A stretch of 64,000 bases of DNA, taken from positions 19,339,808-19,403,807 of the forward strand of contig NC_088301.1 in NCBI RefSeq assembly GCF_032854445.1. Reading direction: 5' to 3'. Each line of letters begins with the position of its first letter. The first letter of the stretch is position 1. Position numbers and translations under genes: made by a program. Source of the stretch: Liolophura sinensis. Its lineage: Eukaryota > Mollusca > Polyplacophora > Chitonida > Chitonidae. This document shows, in pieces, positions 1 through 13,100 of this stretch. The notes beneath the pieces were generated by a model, which was not told where the DNA came from, ran no database searches, and worked only from the letters and a program-made list of their open reading frames with translations.

Positions 1-2508
1 ATACGTATGCATATATATAGATTGATATAGCTTCTTACTGGAAGGCTGCACATATGCTACAGTAGAGAATTCAAGAACTGCGTGAAAGAAGAGTAATCGC
101 CCTTGTCATCGCCATTACAGGTGCAAATGACACGCGGGTAAGCAAAATATTATGAAACCGTGAAGTGTTCATTTTAATCCTACACTTTCAAAAAATGCAG
201 CTGTCCAGCAAGGAAGGCAATCATATCTAAACAACGAGTGGTTCCCAAACCAGCGTTTATTATCATCATCAAGACGTCAAACTATCGATGTTAGTTTTGC
301 CGGATTAATTGACCCGCGGTTGAGATGTATTTGAGAATAGAGAACTACTGGACTCGACGATATTTTCGCGTCATCTGATGTGGAATATACACATACATTG
401 ACATGAAGCTTTCTGTATCTCTGTGCCAACAGGTCGTCGGTCTCCGAATATAACAGTGTATGTGCACCAGATTCTGCACATTGAAAGGACATTGTGAAAT
501 GTGAGTAGGCCACGTGTTAAAGTCTGGCTTGCAGACATAACGGGACATGAGTCACCTGAGCTAACTAACATTTAATCTATCATGTTGCAGATCGTGCCTT
601 ATTAAACACGACCGGATCGCGCACATTTAGCGCTGTGTATCACTCCGCTGTCACCGACCTAATCCCCACAACCTGCCTTGCCCAGAACACAATTGCTGCA
701 ACTGTGCTGTAGAAATAGAGTCTACAACTAATATGGGAAACGGTGATCTACATGGGAAAACTTAAGCTATAGTTTGGACAGGACAACCAGTGTTTAATAT
801 GCTATGCTTTTACTCCGGCACCACTGTAAAAAGATGCCTGCCAACAGGAGCATTAATTCGCTCTTCATTTGCAAGCCTCGTAACAAGTCCATCTGGCCAA
901 ATCTCGCCGATCGATGGTGGTTTGAGTCCCGTGCACGAACGGTAAGAACAATTACCACCAGCCGGGCTTGCTCAGAAATCATACAGCGCGCATGCGCACA
1001 CCTACACTTTTATCAAGGTCTGGCCATGGAGGGGCCCGGCAGATAAGCAGGCTAATAGTTCAAGTCAGTTCTCGGCAAATTTTCAATTCATCAAGATCAT
1101 TGGCGTTATTTCGCCAGTGCTTAGAATCCATGTTAAACATATCGCTCCTCCATCAAAGTGTATAGCTGTCATTTATATTATATCCACAAAGACTTCTACT
1201 TACGCTCATGCAGTCAATACCCATATATACGTTGCTCAGGATGGGTGTCAAATCTTTGAACCAGTAACAAATGTTAATACTAAGTTGCTCGATGACGTAT
1301 ATTATACAAAAGACTGCAGCACAGAAAGTAAAACTAGAACAGCGACATTAGTCTGATCGTTGGCAAATGCACAGTCACGTGTAACCGGTGACACCCGACC
1401 TCTTGTGAATTTATATCAGTTAAAGGGTTTTTTTACCTGGTCATGTAAATGCTTAAAAAGTAGGAACACTCCTAACAACATGTTTTATGCAGAATTATTT
1501 TTAAAAAGGGGCTGGCTATTATATTGATTGCAATGCATTAGACATGACTGGTGTAGAATTATACACAAAATGTGGTGTCATCACACTTATTGAACAATCA
1601 TATGAAAACTATACGCTTTTAACACCTTTACCAGCTATAGAATAGATGCATGCTACTAATAGCGACACTAAAATGAGCTACAAAATCCACAAAATCGTAG
1701 TCGTAATATTGACCAATAATATTAACAGCGATCCCTTACAACATAACCTATGTCATATAGCCGGACTAATCGCATATATACGACCTATACGAACTATAAC
1801 CCTGCCATGCACATATGGCCCTCTCCAGAGAGAATTAACCTGCATATCCAGCAGAAATCACCCAGCGTCAGCTTCGCTATATAAATGAGCATTTGACATG
1901 GTTTCCATGGAAATTTGACAAGGCGCAACAGGACGCCGGCAGCGGCACAGTCCACCTGTCAGCGAGGGGCTGTTTTCAGGTGATATGTTCGGAGAAACGA
2001 CTCTCTTTGTCATCGTACGTCAGAAGAGATTTTAACATCCGCCATTCTGCACGCGAGGCACGAGGCGGGCAGACAAGAAATGTCTGACAGATTAGCCTGC
2101 GCCCACTGCTTGAATCAACGTAACAATCTCGTTACAACTACGAGCTTTAACATGAGCAATTCTGAACATATGGAATTTTTTGTCCTTTATTTGTAACTGT
2201 TGCAGAGACTACTTCACTTTGAGACTACTTTGACAATATACCGGAAGAAAAACAGTCGAACACTTCCATTATTTAGCACTTAGTTAAATATCGTCAGTGT
2301 GAGTTGTGAATCATAAATTCTCATGCCCAACATACCTTTCTTATTTATAATCTAAGCAAACCACAAGACGATAATTTTAATTAGATTTAATTACCGCGAA
2401 CCACTTTCCTTATATTTGGAAACGGGTGTTGAGCCATTTTTGGGCAATTTCAAGTTTGTCTTTCTCATTGTAAGGTCCTTCTCATGGATGGAAAGAAGCA
2501 CCTATACC
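1..2508. other. unique non-coding stretch, no gene seen
   Basis: Nothing recognisable. The longest open frames are about 80 codons (804-1046 and 1646-1888, plus strand). They have no domain-like pattern, and frames of this length are expected by chance. No SINE tail, terminal inverted repeat or tandem array was seen. Function unknown. Confidence 0.6.
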
Positions 2509-2629
2509 GAAGGCCCCGGTTTCCTCCGACCATAACGCTGGCCGTAGTCGTATAAATGAAATATTCCGCGGAGTACGGCGTAACACACCAATGAAATAAA
2601 AAAAAAATTCAAAAATAAACTGATGGGGA
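2509..2629 (+). mobile_element. SINE, 3' part (molluscan AAATAAA-tail family)
   Basis: A 5'-truncated copy of the main SINE family. It starts inside the body at CCCCGGTTTCCTCCGACC, continues through CTGGCCGTAGTCGTATAAAT and GAGTACGGCGTAACACACC, and ends in an A-rich tail. The same order of blocks recurs at 19.1, 41.0, 44.8, 58.6 and 63.8 kb, which is the internal evidence that it is a dispersed repeat. SINEs are non-coding and move with the machinery of a partner LINE. The tail has drifted into a run of about ten A, so it is not a young copy. Confidence 0.8.
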
Positions 2630-5600
2630 CAGCAATTCTGCCATACCCGAGTAAGAACCTGTAAGCAGCTCCCTCATGCAGGCCTGAAAAGGAACCATTC
2701 CATGGTGAGCAGGACAACACAGAAAGATGCAGTGGTAGCTTACATTACGACGGGCTGCAGACTGGTTTGAAGATTTCGATTAAGCGTCAGCGCCTAAATG
2801 ATTAATTGAGGACAGAAAATCTTCGCATGTACGGGTAACGAAAGCTGCCATGCAATGCCTACCTCCAAGTGTCACAATATTTATACGAGTTTGCCCCAAC
2901 AGCCTTGGCATTTTGAAGGTTAGTTCCCTCCATTATAAAAGAACACGGTAGGTCACGGACGATATTTCTTTTCAGACTGCTAAATGGCTCATCCAGAAAG
3001 GGAGAATTAATCTCTCCATCGCTGTCTCTCCTCTACCGTTACATTTTATCCCAGACTACTTCGAGAGTTTCGGCTACAGAAAGCGCTCTACAGCCAACAT
3101 TGATTTGTTTCTTTGTCCATTATTAAAAGAGTTCAGTCCGTTACCTGTGTTCGGTGAGAATCGAATCGTATAATAGATACAGACAAAAACCCGCTATATT
3201 CTGTGACCAAAACTCTCCGCGCGGATCGGACAGGTGGGGCATTAATTTGGGTAATTAATGGTGTGGCCATAGGGAGGCCAACAGGACAATATGTTCACTG
3301 AAAAAAGAGAACCTGTTGAGGCTATCCAGACGCAGGAGTTGTGTATAATTATTTGAACAATACCAGCCAGCTGTGTTGTTCTCCACACTCTTCAGGCGTT
3401 TGGGAACAGCACATGGAAGCCATCAAGTGGATCGGGTATCAGACGGGTCTCTTTTGTGGACATACCGGCAAACACTACATCCTCGTTACACTAATCATCA
3501 ACAGATTCACACATTATAGTTTATCAGTCGGATGGAAGCTAGGGGAGGAGCTGAGAGGACACCTATATCCCCAGATAGAAAACACCCGGCCCTATTACAA
3601 TTCTCGCTCGCGAAGCGTGTGAAGTAAGTGCCTGGGAGCGTATAAAGTACCATGCAACGAGAAAAAATCTCACAATTCGCTAAAGCACCGTCTGCTCGAG
3701 TTAAAAACGAATTACGCCTGAAAACAGGAGTATAGTTATTCAATAAAAGTAGATTGTATTTCATGGATAAATTAAAAAGATTTGCCGCATGTCTTCAAGG
3801 ACGATACTTTTCCCCACTATCTTACAGGCGTCCATTTTCATCCAGGACTTAATCGACTATATGGAGATCGTGGTGCATATATGTCAGATTTGTGCAGAAG
3901 TAACAGCTTGCAGCGGGGAGCAAACAAAGTACCAAGGATATATCTAGACGTGCATCAGCTCTTTATTATTCCATTTTTATGAAAATTGACCCAAGGTTCA
4001 GATTTATACCAGAAAAGAATTTAATATGCTATAAAAATTAATTTGAATGTTACATGATTGACTGAAAGATTATGCCTGTTTCTGTATACAAGGATGTATA
4101 GGAAAATTGATTGCAGAGCTATATATGTACGCGTACAGGTAAAACAGATTTAATTGAACTGATGGCGCCAAAGCTAAGCTATTGTACAAAACAAGACACG
4201 CTTTTAAGTTACATTCAAATTAGAAAAATTATGCATAGAAACAATACTCGCGTATATTTGGAATTAATCACCTTAAAGTTGTAATAAAAGGTGATGGTAG
4301 AGAGAAAACACCTTTTTGTTAATTTTTTTTACTGCTGCATCACTTTCTTCACGATTATCTAAGTCCTTTGCAGCCAGAAGTGACTCGTCTCAGACTGACT
4401 GAGATAGGGAAAACAATTAGCTACATCTGACCCCTTTTGCCAAGGTTTCTTTCATCGGATATTTTCTTGTGGACGGGAATAGGACATAAAGGAGCCTATT
4501 GCGGGTTATTTGCTCTGATCGACTTAACCCGTATATAGTTCCATTTAGAATGGGTTCTCTGTCGGCTTGCGTTTTCGGGCAATGCGTTCAGGCTGAATGA
4601 ATAACGATAGAGAGGTTAGATGAGCGCATTTCAAAACTTCGGTTATATTTTTTTGGCCCAGGTATATTTCTCGGCGTTATTTCAAACATCTGTACGGTCA
4701 TGGTGCAGCCTGTCGCCTCTCATAATAGATCATATTGCCGTCATATCACACCATATATGCCGTTATAAAGAGACAAGCTCTATTAATTTATTGGTTACAA
4801 TATGCCCCATGGACAAATCCACCGTTTATCATGGATTTTAACATCCAGCGTAAATTCGATACCCTTCACCCGAAGAACAGCAGCTGATTATGTCATTCAG
4901 TTATTATTATTTTTTTTTATTCGGTTGGTTCCACCAAGACTGAGCCATTAATTAACAATCTGGTCACCGGTGGCCGAAGATCTTGCAGTCAGGTCAGTGC
5001 GCGCAGCATCCAATATGGAGCGTTCATTGAAAAGAGCGCGATATGGGGATGTTGGCATTCTCAAAACGGCGAGCAAAACTGAATAGAAAGGACATTACCC
5101 GTGGGGAGAAAAGACAGTTATTGAAAATCAAATCGCCCTTGTGACGATATTGAAAAATGTGCTCCTCATAGAACATAAAAAACAATGACTGCAACAGAGG
5201 AAAATGCAATAATTACATTCTTATCTTGTGAGTAATGACATACAGGGTCAGCCGCTAGTCGACTCTGGCGCTGTTACATTGTCCTCTGCGCAGAACTGAA
5301 GCGATCCGATACGTCCAGGAACGGCACGGAAACAAAGCTGGTATTTCTATTCAGAACTGTTGAATCGGCAAAAGATATTTTTTGCACTAATAAATTCTGC
5401 GACTTCTCTTTGCCATAGCAACGTCCCTTGAGGCAATACCATTTAACTAATCTTTCAATAGGCCGGCCCTTGTGAAAGAGGCTGACGAGGTAGTCTTTTC
5501 TAGAGGAATAACCATCACCAATCGGCCACCTTCGCCTATACATAGTCGTTATGTTGTAAACCCACAGCGCATCCAAGAGTAATTTTAGTCTAGGGAACGA

Positions 5601-6345
5601 ACAAACCCTAGGCAGATGTATACAGCGCTGACAATGGCACATTCTCCTGTTTATACTAGATTATAAAATTGTAAAACTCCACGGCGTCTAGCTCAGTGTC
5701 ATTATACTGTCCAATACAGGTTCACACGAAAAAATACACCAGGCTAACTAAAACCAAGAGGTGAAATGAAAGTAAAACGCTGCAGGGACACGTAATTGAT
5801 TTAGGTTCTTTTATCCCAGCAGCAACAGAACATATGCTTCCACAGAAATGAAGCTTATATATTGCCTCTCCAAAAACAGATGCTCAGTAATCCATAGACG
5901 ATAGGGCATTTTGATATTATAATGAAAACATAGCTCCAGCATGTGCTTGGTTGACAACATGGCGATGTGAACATTCTAGTTCACTGTACGATACACACAG
6001 CGAGGACGTGCTTGTTGACTGAGTAACCACGTACCACGTTGCAATGATAATTCAAAGCTCATCATTTAAGACTGAAGCCTTATTAAATGCTCGACAAACT
6101 GGCATATGACAAATTTGTTTTAGGTGCCTGAGATATTCTCGTTGTACCTAACGTCATGTAGTGACAATTTTCTAGTAAAGTTTATATTTGCCCGGGAATA
6201 AATCCGTGTTTTCGCAACCCACCTTGAGCTCAGAGAAAGCAACCACACTTCGTCCGGTACAACCTACCAGAAATGGTTAAATGCAGTCAGGAGCCTAGTG
6301 GCCCAGCAGACGACATTTACGCACGTGCATGCAACACTCACGTAA
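2630..6345. other. unique non-coding stretch, no gene seen
   Basis: Mostly unique DNA. The longest frame is 122 codons on the minus strand (5274-5642). It is rich in Cys, Arg and Ser, has no recognisable domain, and its length fits chance. At 3240-3260 there is a perfect inverted repeat, CATTAATT and AATTAATG separated by 5 bases, which is a possible paired homeodomain-type site. No transposon remnant was recognised. Confidence 0.55.
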
Positions 6346-6352
6346 TCAAACG

Positions 6353-6410
6353 TGACGTCATGGACTATGGTTGGGTCCGCAATACACCGTGTTGTAAAAG
6401 CCTATAAAGT
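6353..6410 (+). promoter_or_regulatory. candidate CRE plus TATA-like pair
   Basis: A full palindromic cAMP-response element, TGACGTCA, lies at 6353-6360. It is followed about 43 bases later by CCTATAAAGTG (TATA-like part from 6403). This is a plausible core-promoter arrangement on the plus strand. The first ATG downstream (6429) opens a 48-codon frame ending at 6575, but a start site 25-30 bases after the TATA-like box would fall almost on that ATG. Both motifs are short and could be chance; there is no transcript evidence. Confidence 0.15.
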
Positions 6411-6424
6411 GCTTTCGGTTTAAA

Positions 6425-7147
6425 TCACATGTTAAAAGATGGCTTTATAGGGTCCAATAACATGAAGGATAAAATACAAACAGAGATATCATTGCGTTTT
6501 GAAAGGCATAACAGGACCATAAATTGCTCCAGAATTGCACCTTGTAACCTCAAATCCGTCGGGATTGTGGTATAATGTAACAGTCTCCTCGGAAACCATA
6601 TCTTGATATAACAGCACTTCAAAGTCAACTTGGAAGAAGAAAAACTATATTTTATTGCTTCTCTCCCTAGACAGCAATCAATCCAAACTTGGTGTGGAGA
6701 TTCAATACCAATTGAATCATGCAAGCGGAAAGCGTTTAAAACCAATTCGGGTATTTCAAATAGGACAAAGCTTTTTTTTTTTAAATTTTTTTCACACAAT
6801 TTTGTGAAAAAAGGCAATGAGTTTAGCATAGTGTATGGGCTTCTGTATGTCGAGAGCAGAATTGGCTCGTGTTGACGCAAAGCTGTCGGCAGGCCTCCGT
6901 GCCAGCTAATACTCATAGCTGTCATGCCTTTTCCCGCCCAGTACAAACATAATTTGTCAGCTGATGACTGACAACCTGTATAATGAGAGAAAATATTGGT
7001 AAGCAGTCCAGCGGTACCATGCTTTTTATGTAAACCTTTGCATTCCCTGACTACCGACACACGGGGGCAGAAAAATAAATGGCAATATAATTGAGAGATG
7101 AACGTTTCTCCATATATGCGTAGACTTGTATGTGTGCAAACTGCCAA
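6425..7147 (-). other. longest open frame (240 codons), probably not a gene
   Basis: An uninterrupted minus-strand frame of 240 codons from the first Met. By rough reckoning, one this long is expected well under once in 64 kb, so it is recorded. Against coding: the predicted protein is rich in Cys, Leu, Ser and Phe and poor in acidic residues. It has no signal peptide, no clear membrane segment and no domain I recognise. Its middle (Lys-rich, around residues 115-125) is simply the reverse of a T-rich low-complexity tract at 6771-6792, next to a small hairpin at 6786-6811. A 48-codon frame lies opposite its 3' end on the plus strand. Alternatives are a decayed transposon frame or a chance stop-poor stretch. 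Confidence 0.12.
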
Positions 7148-10100
7148 CGGGGAGACACGTCGAAAAGCACAGATGACAGTCAGGAGGCCACCTGCACAAT
7201 CTTGCCTGAACGAAACGCCTATAGCAATAAAGGTTCGCTGTTTCCAAAAATTGAAAAACAGGACAAAATAACAAGAACACGCTTGACACAGACACTCGTC
7301 AATTCCGTTTCCGGTTCATCTGCACCAGAAGGAAGTATCGCTGCATTTTGATCCAGAGTATACACGACACGCTTCGATGGTTTGTTCCCGACTTCCTCGG
7401 AACGTAGAAAGCGGTTTAATGTAGCGCCTTCTCCCATAATATAACCACAAACACTCTCCGTTTACGGTGACATTATACTTTCCAGGAAATAGAACAGCAA
7501 ATACTGCCATCACTCAACACCGCTAAATAGTGTCCGTGATAATTAATGGGTTTCAGGGAAGCAAACCATTTAAATAAATAAAGCAAGGGTAGAGACTTGC
7601 TTTATATGGGTTGGCAGGTTTAAACAATGAAAGAAAAAAAGGAACAACTTCCTGCATGGTGTGCTAAGAACTTATTATTAATACATATATACACATAAAA
7701 TGAATTAACCTATAAATGAATACATCCGCACGAGCACGTGGGAGTAAATGTGCGACCTTGTCCAAGCCTAACGACAATAACATTTCCCAGTCACAGAGGA
7801 GACGAAAATGTACCAGGTAATCAGTGTGTGTTATGCAGATGTGACACAGGTAGGCGAGTTTATGTCAAGTCCGTGACGTCTGAGACAGAACGCGACGCCA
7901 AGGTGTGACTAATGCAAATGAGACTAACGCTCTGGACAGTTCAAAGTTCACCTGTAGTAAAACTTCTCTCAAAAGGAATTACGTCTGTGTCATCAAATCT
8001 GGCTTGTTGCTTAATTCATTTATACAATGCATAACCACATCTTAAAGCCAAGGTACATTTTAAAAACCACGTTTAACGTTTATCACTGGTACTGGACGAG
8101 TTTAATCTTGATGTAATTCTACATAGCACAAGGGGGCAGAAGGTGTGACACTTTCGATTTTCAGTATGTAATACATGTATTTGGGTTTTACTGTTAAACT
8201 CTGATAAAAGAGAAGCGGTGAATACGGTGGTGTATACAGGCAATGATTCAATGTTAAATACATCTGCATATTTAAAAGAAGGTAAAAGAGGCGGAAGTAT
8301 CAACGATTTTGTTTTACTCGCTTTATAAATAGTACCAGCACACTAGAGAGACCATGGCGAGGGCGGTTGAAAGAGAGAGAGACTAACAATGGTCAACTAC
8401 TAATTTCCTTTCTGCTGGGCAAACGGGGCGTGTAACAAGCCGCTAGTGATGCAGACTGGAGCATTGTGTGCGACGGTGTTCACTAAAGGTGTACAGAGGC
8501 TGAATGCAGGCTAAAGCCCGGGGATGCCGGGGAGCGTCTCTACCCACACGTTTGCTGGGTCACCGGTTCCGCGCTAGCCAGACAAGAGGAACAGAAAAGG
8601 GAGGGTTAGCTTCCTTTCAATTTAATCGATCCCGTCGCTATTCCATGGTAATTGTTTCAGCAAGAGGAAACACACGCTGATCCCATTTGTCTGTGTGCGG
8701 CTAATAACGTGTTTCAGTAGAACACAGCGCTGTCTCATTAATTTCGCGCCATTAAAATCGCCATCACCGCGAAAAAAGAGGGGAGTTGATTGGTTGTTAT
8801 AGGACACGCGCAGTAGGCCTTAGCAGCCGTCGGGACGCGGGGAGGAGACAGGTTCGTATTAATAATGCCCCTCTCCCAGTGTTTATCTTCTTGACCAAGA
8901 GTCCACTGATGCGGAGACTTCTCGCTCAAATTGCAATTTCTATTTCTCCAGGTTCATTTAATCTCGTCCCTATATCCAAAAGCCAGCCCATATCAGACTT
9001 CCCGGAAAAAGGTCTTCTCTTGCCAGATAGTTAAACGGGAGCAAAACTCAAGGATATAGAAAAGTTCAGGTCAGGTATAGCTGAGGAAAAGTATTAAATC
9101 GATTGAAATATATAAAGACAGGCATGGTCGATAGAAAGCGCCCGGACTCCGTCAGTTCTGAAGCTAGAATAGAGCCTATTATGTCCCGTTACACACTGCT
9201 CCTGAACACATACCCAGATAATACATGGGCATCAAAACGACCGCCTAGAAACTGCTGGTGACTCGTCGTATGTGAAACCAAAGGAGGAAAAAAAGGTTTG
9301 TAAAGATCCATTTCAAACAGGCTCTGGGTTTATTCATCGAACAGGATGTTGGTCCATCACAAAGACCGGCTCGAAGAGAAGACATATAGAGCCAATAAAT
9401 GAAGACGGACTACTTGCCTATCACAAACCTCGCAGCTGACTCCCTACCAAATTTTCTTCACGTGCCATTCGCCTTGAAATATTTATCGGGAGTCAAGTGA
9501 TTCTTGAACCAGAGAGCTGCGACTTAACCGGTTGGAACGTCTGTGGGTGAGACACGACACAGGCATTGGGAATACGGTTCTATTTGCCGGCATTGGTAAA
9601 AGCTGGAGGTGAACATCCGACTTGCTGGATTCCGTGCCCCGAGGCTGCGGGGAAAACAGCCACTGTCGTATTAAGACTGTAACAAATTGCCGCTACCCAA
9701 AGATCTATAGACTAAGATACAAATCCCTTAGATTGTAAGCTACGGGCGGTGGGATCAGGCCAAATGTACTGTTGGTCATTTATCAGGATTTCGCTTTATG
9801 CCCATCGGACAAAGTCCTGCTGTGGGCCATAAAATAGAGAGGGTTGGACGAGAGAAAGACTTGCGCTGATTGGAAATGGTTTGGGCAGAGACTAAAGCCC
9901 CAGGACGGCAACAGATGGGTGACCGCCACCACCTCATTTCAACTAATTCCGCCAAATATCAATGTTTAAAATATCCGATTTATTCTAATGGCCTTCAGTT
10001 AATTTTGCAAATGAATCCCTCATCCCTTGCCATATATTCACCTATGAGAACACAAAAACCGCACTATCGATCACAACAAAGCACAAGTAAATATGTACAC

Positions 10101-13100
10101 ACTGATTTTGGTTTATCACAGACAGAAAATGAAATGAATCGTTGGCAATACCAAAATGCCTAACATAGCCTTCAGACGAAGAAACAAAAAAAAACACAAA
10201 AAACACAGTATAGAACTAAAGGGAGAAACATAGTTTACGTCTTGCAATGTTAAATACATATGGCAAAAATACCGCAAGATAATTCCAAATGAAGATGAAA
10301 CATTCTTTAAGCTGGCAACAATCCTTACACGTTCACGGAATGTGTTGAATAGATCACCTAATGCATGTTGAAAGTGGTGAATACGCAACGTAGTAAGCCT
10401 ATTCTACATGTTGAAATAGTAAAGCTTAATTTTTTCAGATACAGAAGTAATACCAAAGGCACTTTTGCGAGAAATGAGTAATAAAAGCTGGTTTGCGTTT
10501 TACTAAATGTTTTGACCATTTTTGGGCGGGGGGGGGGGGGAGGTGTTCACAAACATGATCTTGTACTTAATTGTAATAAACAATGTACATCGCATTCCTT
10601 CAATAAGTCAGACTGACACGTATATTATACGCTGCACATTTTAGCTGAAGCTTCTGGCGAGTCTCCCATACTTGGGTTTGCAAATGCAAATCTGTGCATA
10701 AAAAAGCTGATTGGGAAGCGGCCATCAATTAGTAGTGTGGGCTTGGACGAGATCAACCAGGCGCCGCCAAGCTGCACTGGCGGTTTATTAGCAGGTAAAG
10801 GACATGTGTTACCTGGTTATTACAACTTATCTCCCGCTGGTGTTCAGCCATGAAATCTGGCCTCAGAGACCAATTATTAGAGATTAAGCATCTCTGGGTT
10901 AGATCAACAGATCCCCTCTGATAATCAATACCCTCTAACACACTCGATGGCATTTAATAAGAGTCCTTAGTTTTTAAACCCAGGAGGTGAGTCAGAAGAA
11001 GAACCCTCACAAGTTCCGCTCTTGCCAGAGGTGCACTTCCCACCCTCCTCCGAGCATCGCAAAGCCCACCACCACGGCCACCATAAAAGGGGGTGGGGGG
11101 ACACCTGGCCAAACACCGCAGATATCTTAAGGCTTTGTTCCCAATTAAACGCCTTGTCAGCAAACTATTAAAAGTCCATTACAATTCCGGGCGAAAAGTC
11201 CTGCGGCAAATAAGCCAACCGCTGAGAGGGTTGGTCTCCGTACCAATCAGCCTTTTCTGGAGGTCTCTAGCCAAGCCGGGAAAATTAAAGGTTAATGTAG
11301 GTCTGGTGGGGACTGAAAATGCATAAATGGTGGCTGTAGTGAGGGAAGACGGCTGAGGACGGGGAATGGACATGACAGTAGAGGAGACAAACAATTGTTC
11401 CTGGAGCAATCCCGTCTCCGGTATCGATAAAGGCCATAGAGAGGTCTGGCCAGGGCCTGGAAATATACCGTATGCACATGACTGCCTAAATAAAGTTGGG
11501 AATCTGTGTGTACAATATGCATGCCGGGGCACGAGAAGCACCCAGTAGGGAAGAGGGTGCTATTAATTCCACACCAGGCCGGTAAATGATGAGGATGCTG
11601 GTCAGCCTAGTACAAACAGCCATCAAAACCAACAGACACCACACCAAGCCACAATAAAACCTCTTCCACTCAATAGAGCCATATCCCAATCTCCGGGCGA
11701 ACAGCATTGCTAGGTCGTTATAGAGATGTAAACCGCTGAGAATGACCACGAAGTGGGGGTACATACCGCGTCAGCACTGCTCGTGATTTATCAGTACGAG
11801 TGGCCATTATTTAGAAGACTCTATGAAACGTTCTGTCAAATCATATTTCGGAAGTTTATGACCCGATGGAAAGTGATTTTACATTATATGGAGTGATAAA
11901 TCATATGGTACCCCAAGGAAGGGCAAGAAAAAGGCTTGAATGAGACACTCAGGTCATATCAATGATCAGATCTGAATAAGTGAGCTGAGGGTTTTACAAT
12001 GGAACGCTACATTCCAGATTCAGTCGGTACATGAGGGTGTAACATCAATTCGTCCGATATGACACCAAAGTTTGTGGATGACCCAATGATGACTCTATGT
12101 AATGAAAAATTCGAAAGTCATGTCACATTTATTATTTGAATTGCAGGAAATTATCAGCCCTTTTTGGCATCGTGATGGATCCGCAAAGCTTCCAGTTAAA
12201 GCTGCAAGATTCGCACAAAACGAAAACTAGATCAAGTGTCAAATGAAAAGCATTGTCAAGGTCAAAGCCAACAAAGCAACTACATGTATAACTCTTTGAC
12301 AACGGCTGCACTACGATTTAAACGTCAGGTGGATGAAGCCTTCGCGCCATTCCATATTACAGTCTGGCAGTCTCACGTATAGCAGGCCGCCTGGTTGAAA
12401 TTCAGTTCACACCCCGTTAGATTAATTCCAGCGTCAATTGTCGTCTTAGCCACCACACGATAAGCCTATCTTTAAACTGCACCTTACCAGAAAACACCAC
12501 AGGGGCAATGTCACGTGACCTGGTTCTGTAGTGTACAATTCTCGACAGGGTTGCATCAAAACCTAATTAGACAAAAATGAGTCCCAAGGTGCTAAAGCAG
12601 GGCCTGACACACACAATTGTGTTTAAAAATCAAAAAGAAGTTATGTATTAAACACTAAAATGCTTAATTTCTAAAGGGTTACGAACGAAATTTTTGGTCA
12701 AGAATCTTTGTGCTCCTCATTAAAATGTACACATTTTGTCGATTATTTCAATGTTCTATTAATTTATCACAATGGTTTGCAATCATTTCTGGGCGATTGA
12801 AGAATTGTTACTCATACTCTACACCAAAGTATCTGTAGCTGAGAATTTTAATTTGGCGACAGCAACTCTTCGGTAAACAAGGACCGATGTCACCGTTTGT
12901 ATAGGTTGTCTTTGCTGTTGTTGAATGATAAAACCGAATAATAAATTTCCCTTATCCTGTCACGAGGACAGCGAAGCTAATACCGTGTTGTCTAAGCCTT
13001 CCCACAATGTCTCTTTACAGATGATGTTCAATATTGTTGCGCAAGTACATTACGAGTGAATCTCACAAGACAAAACTACGCAGGTTCTGTGTCTGCTGAA

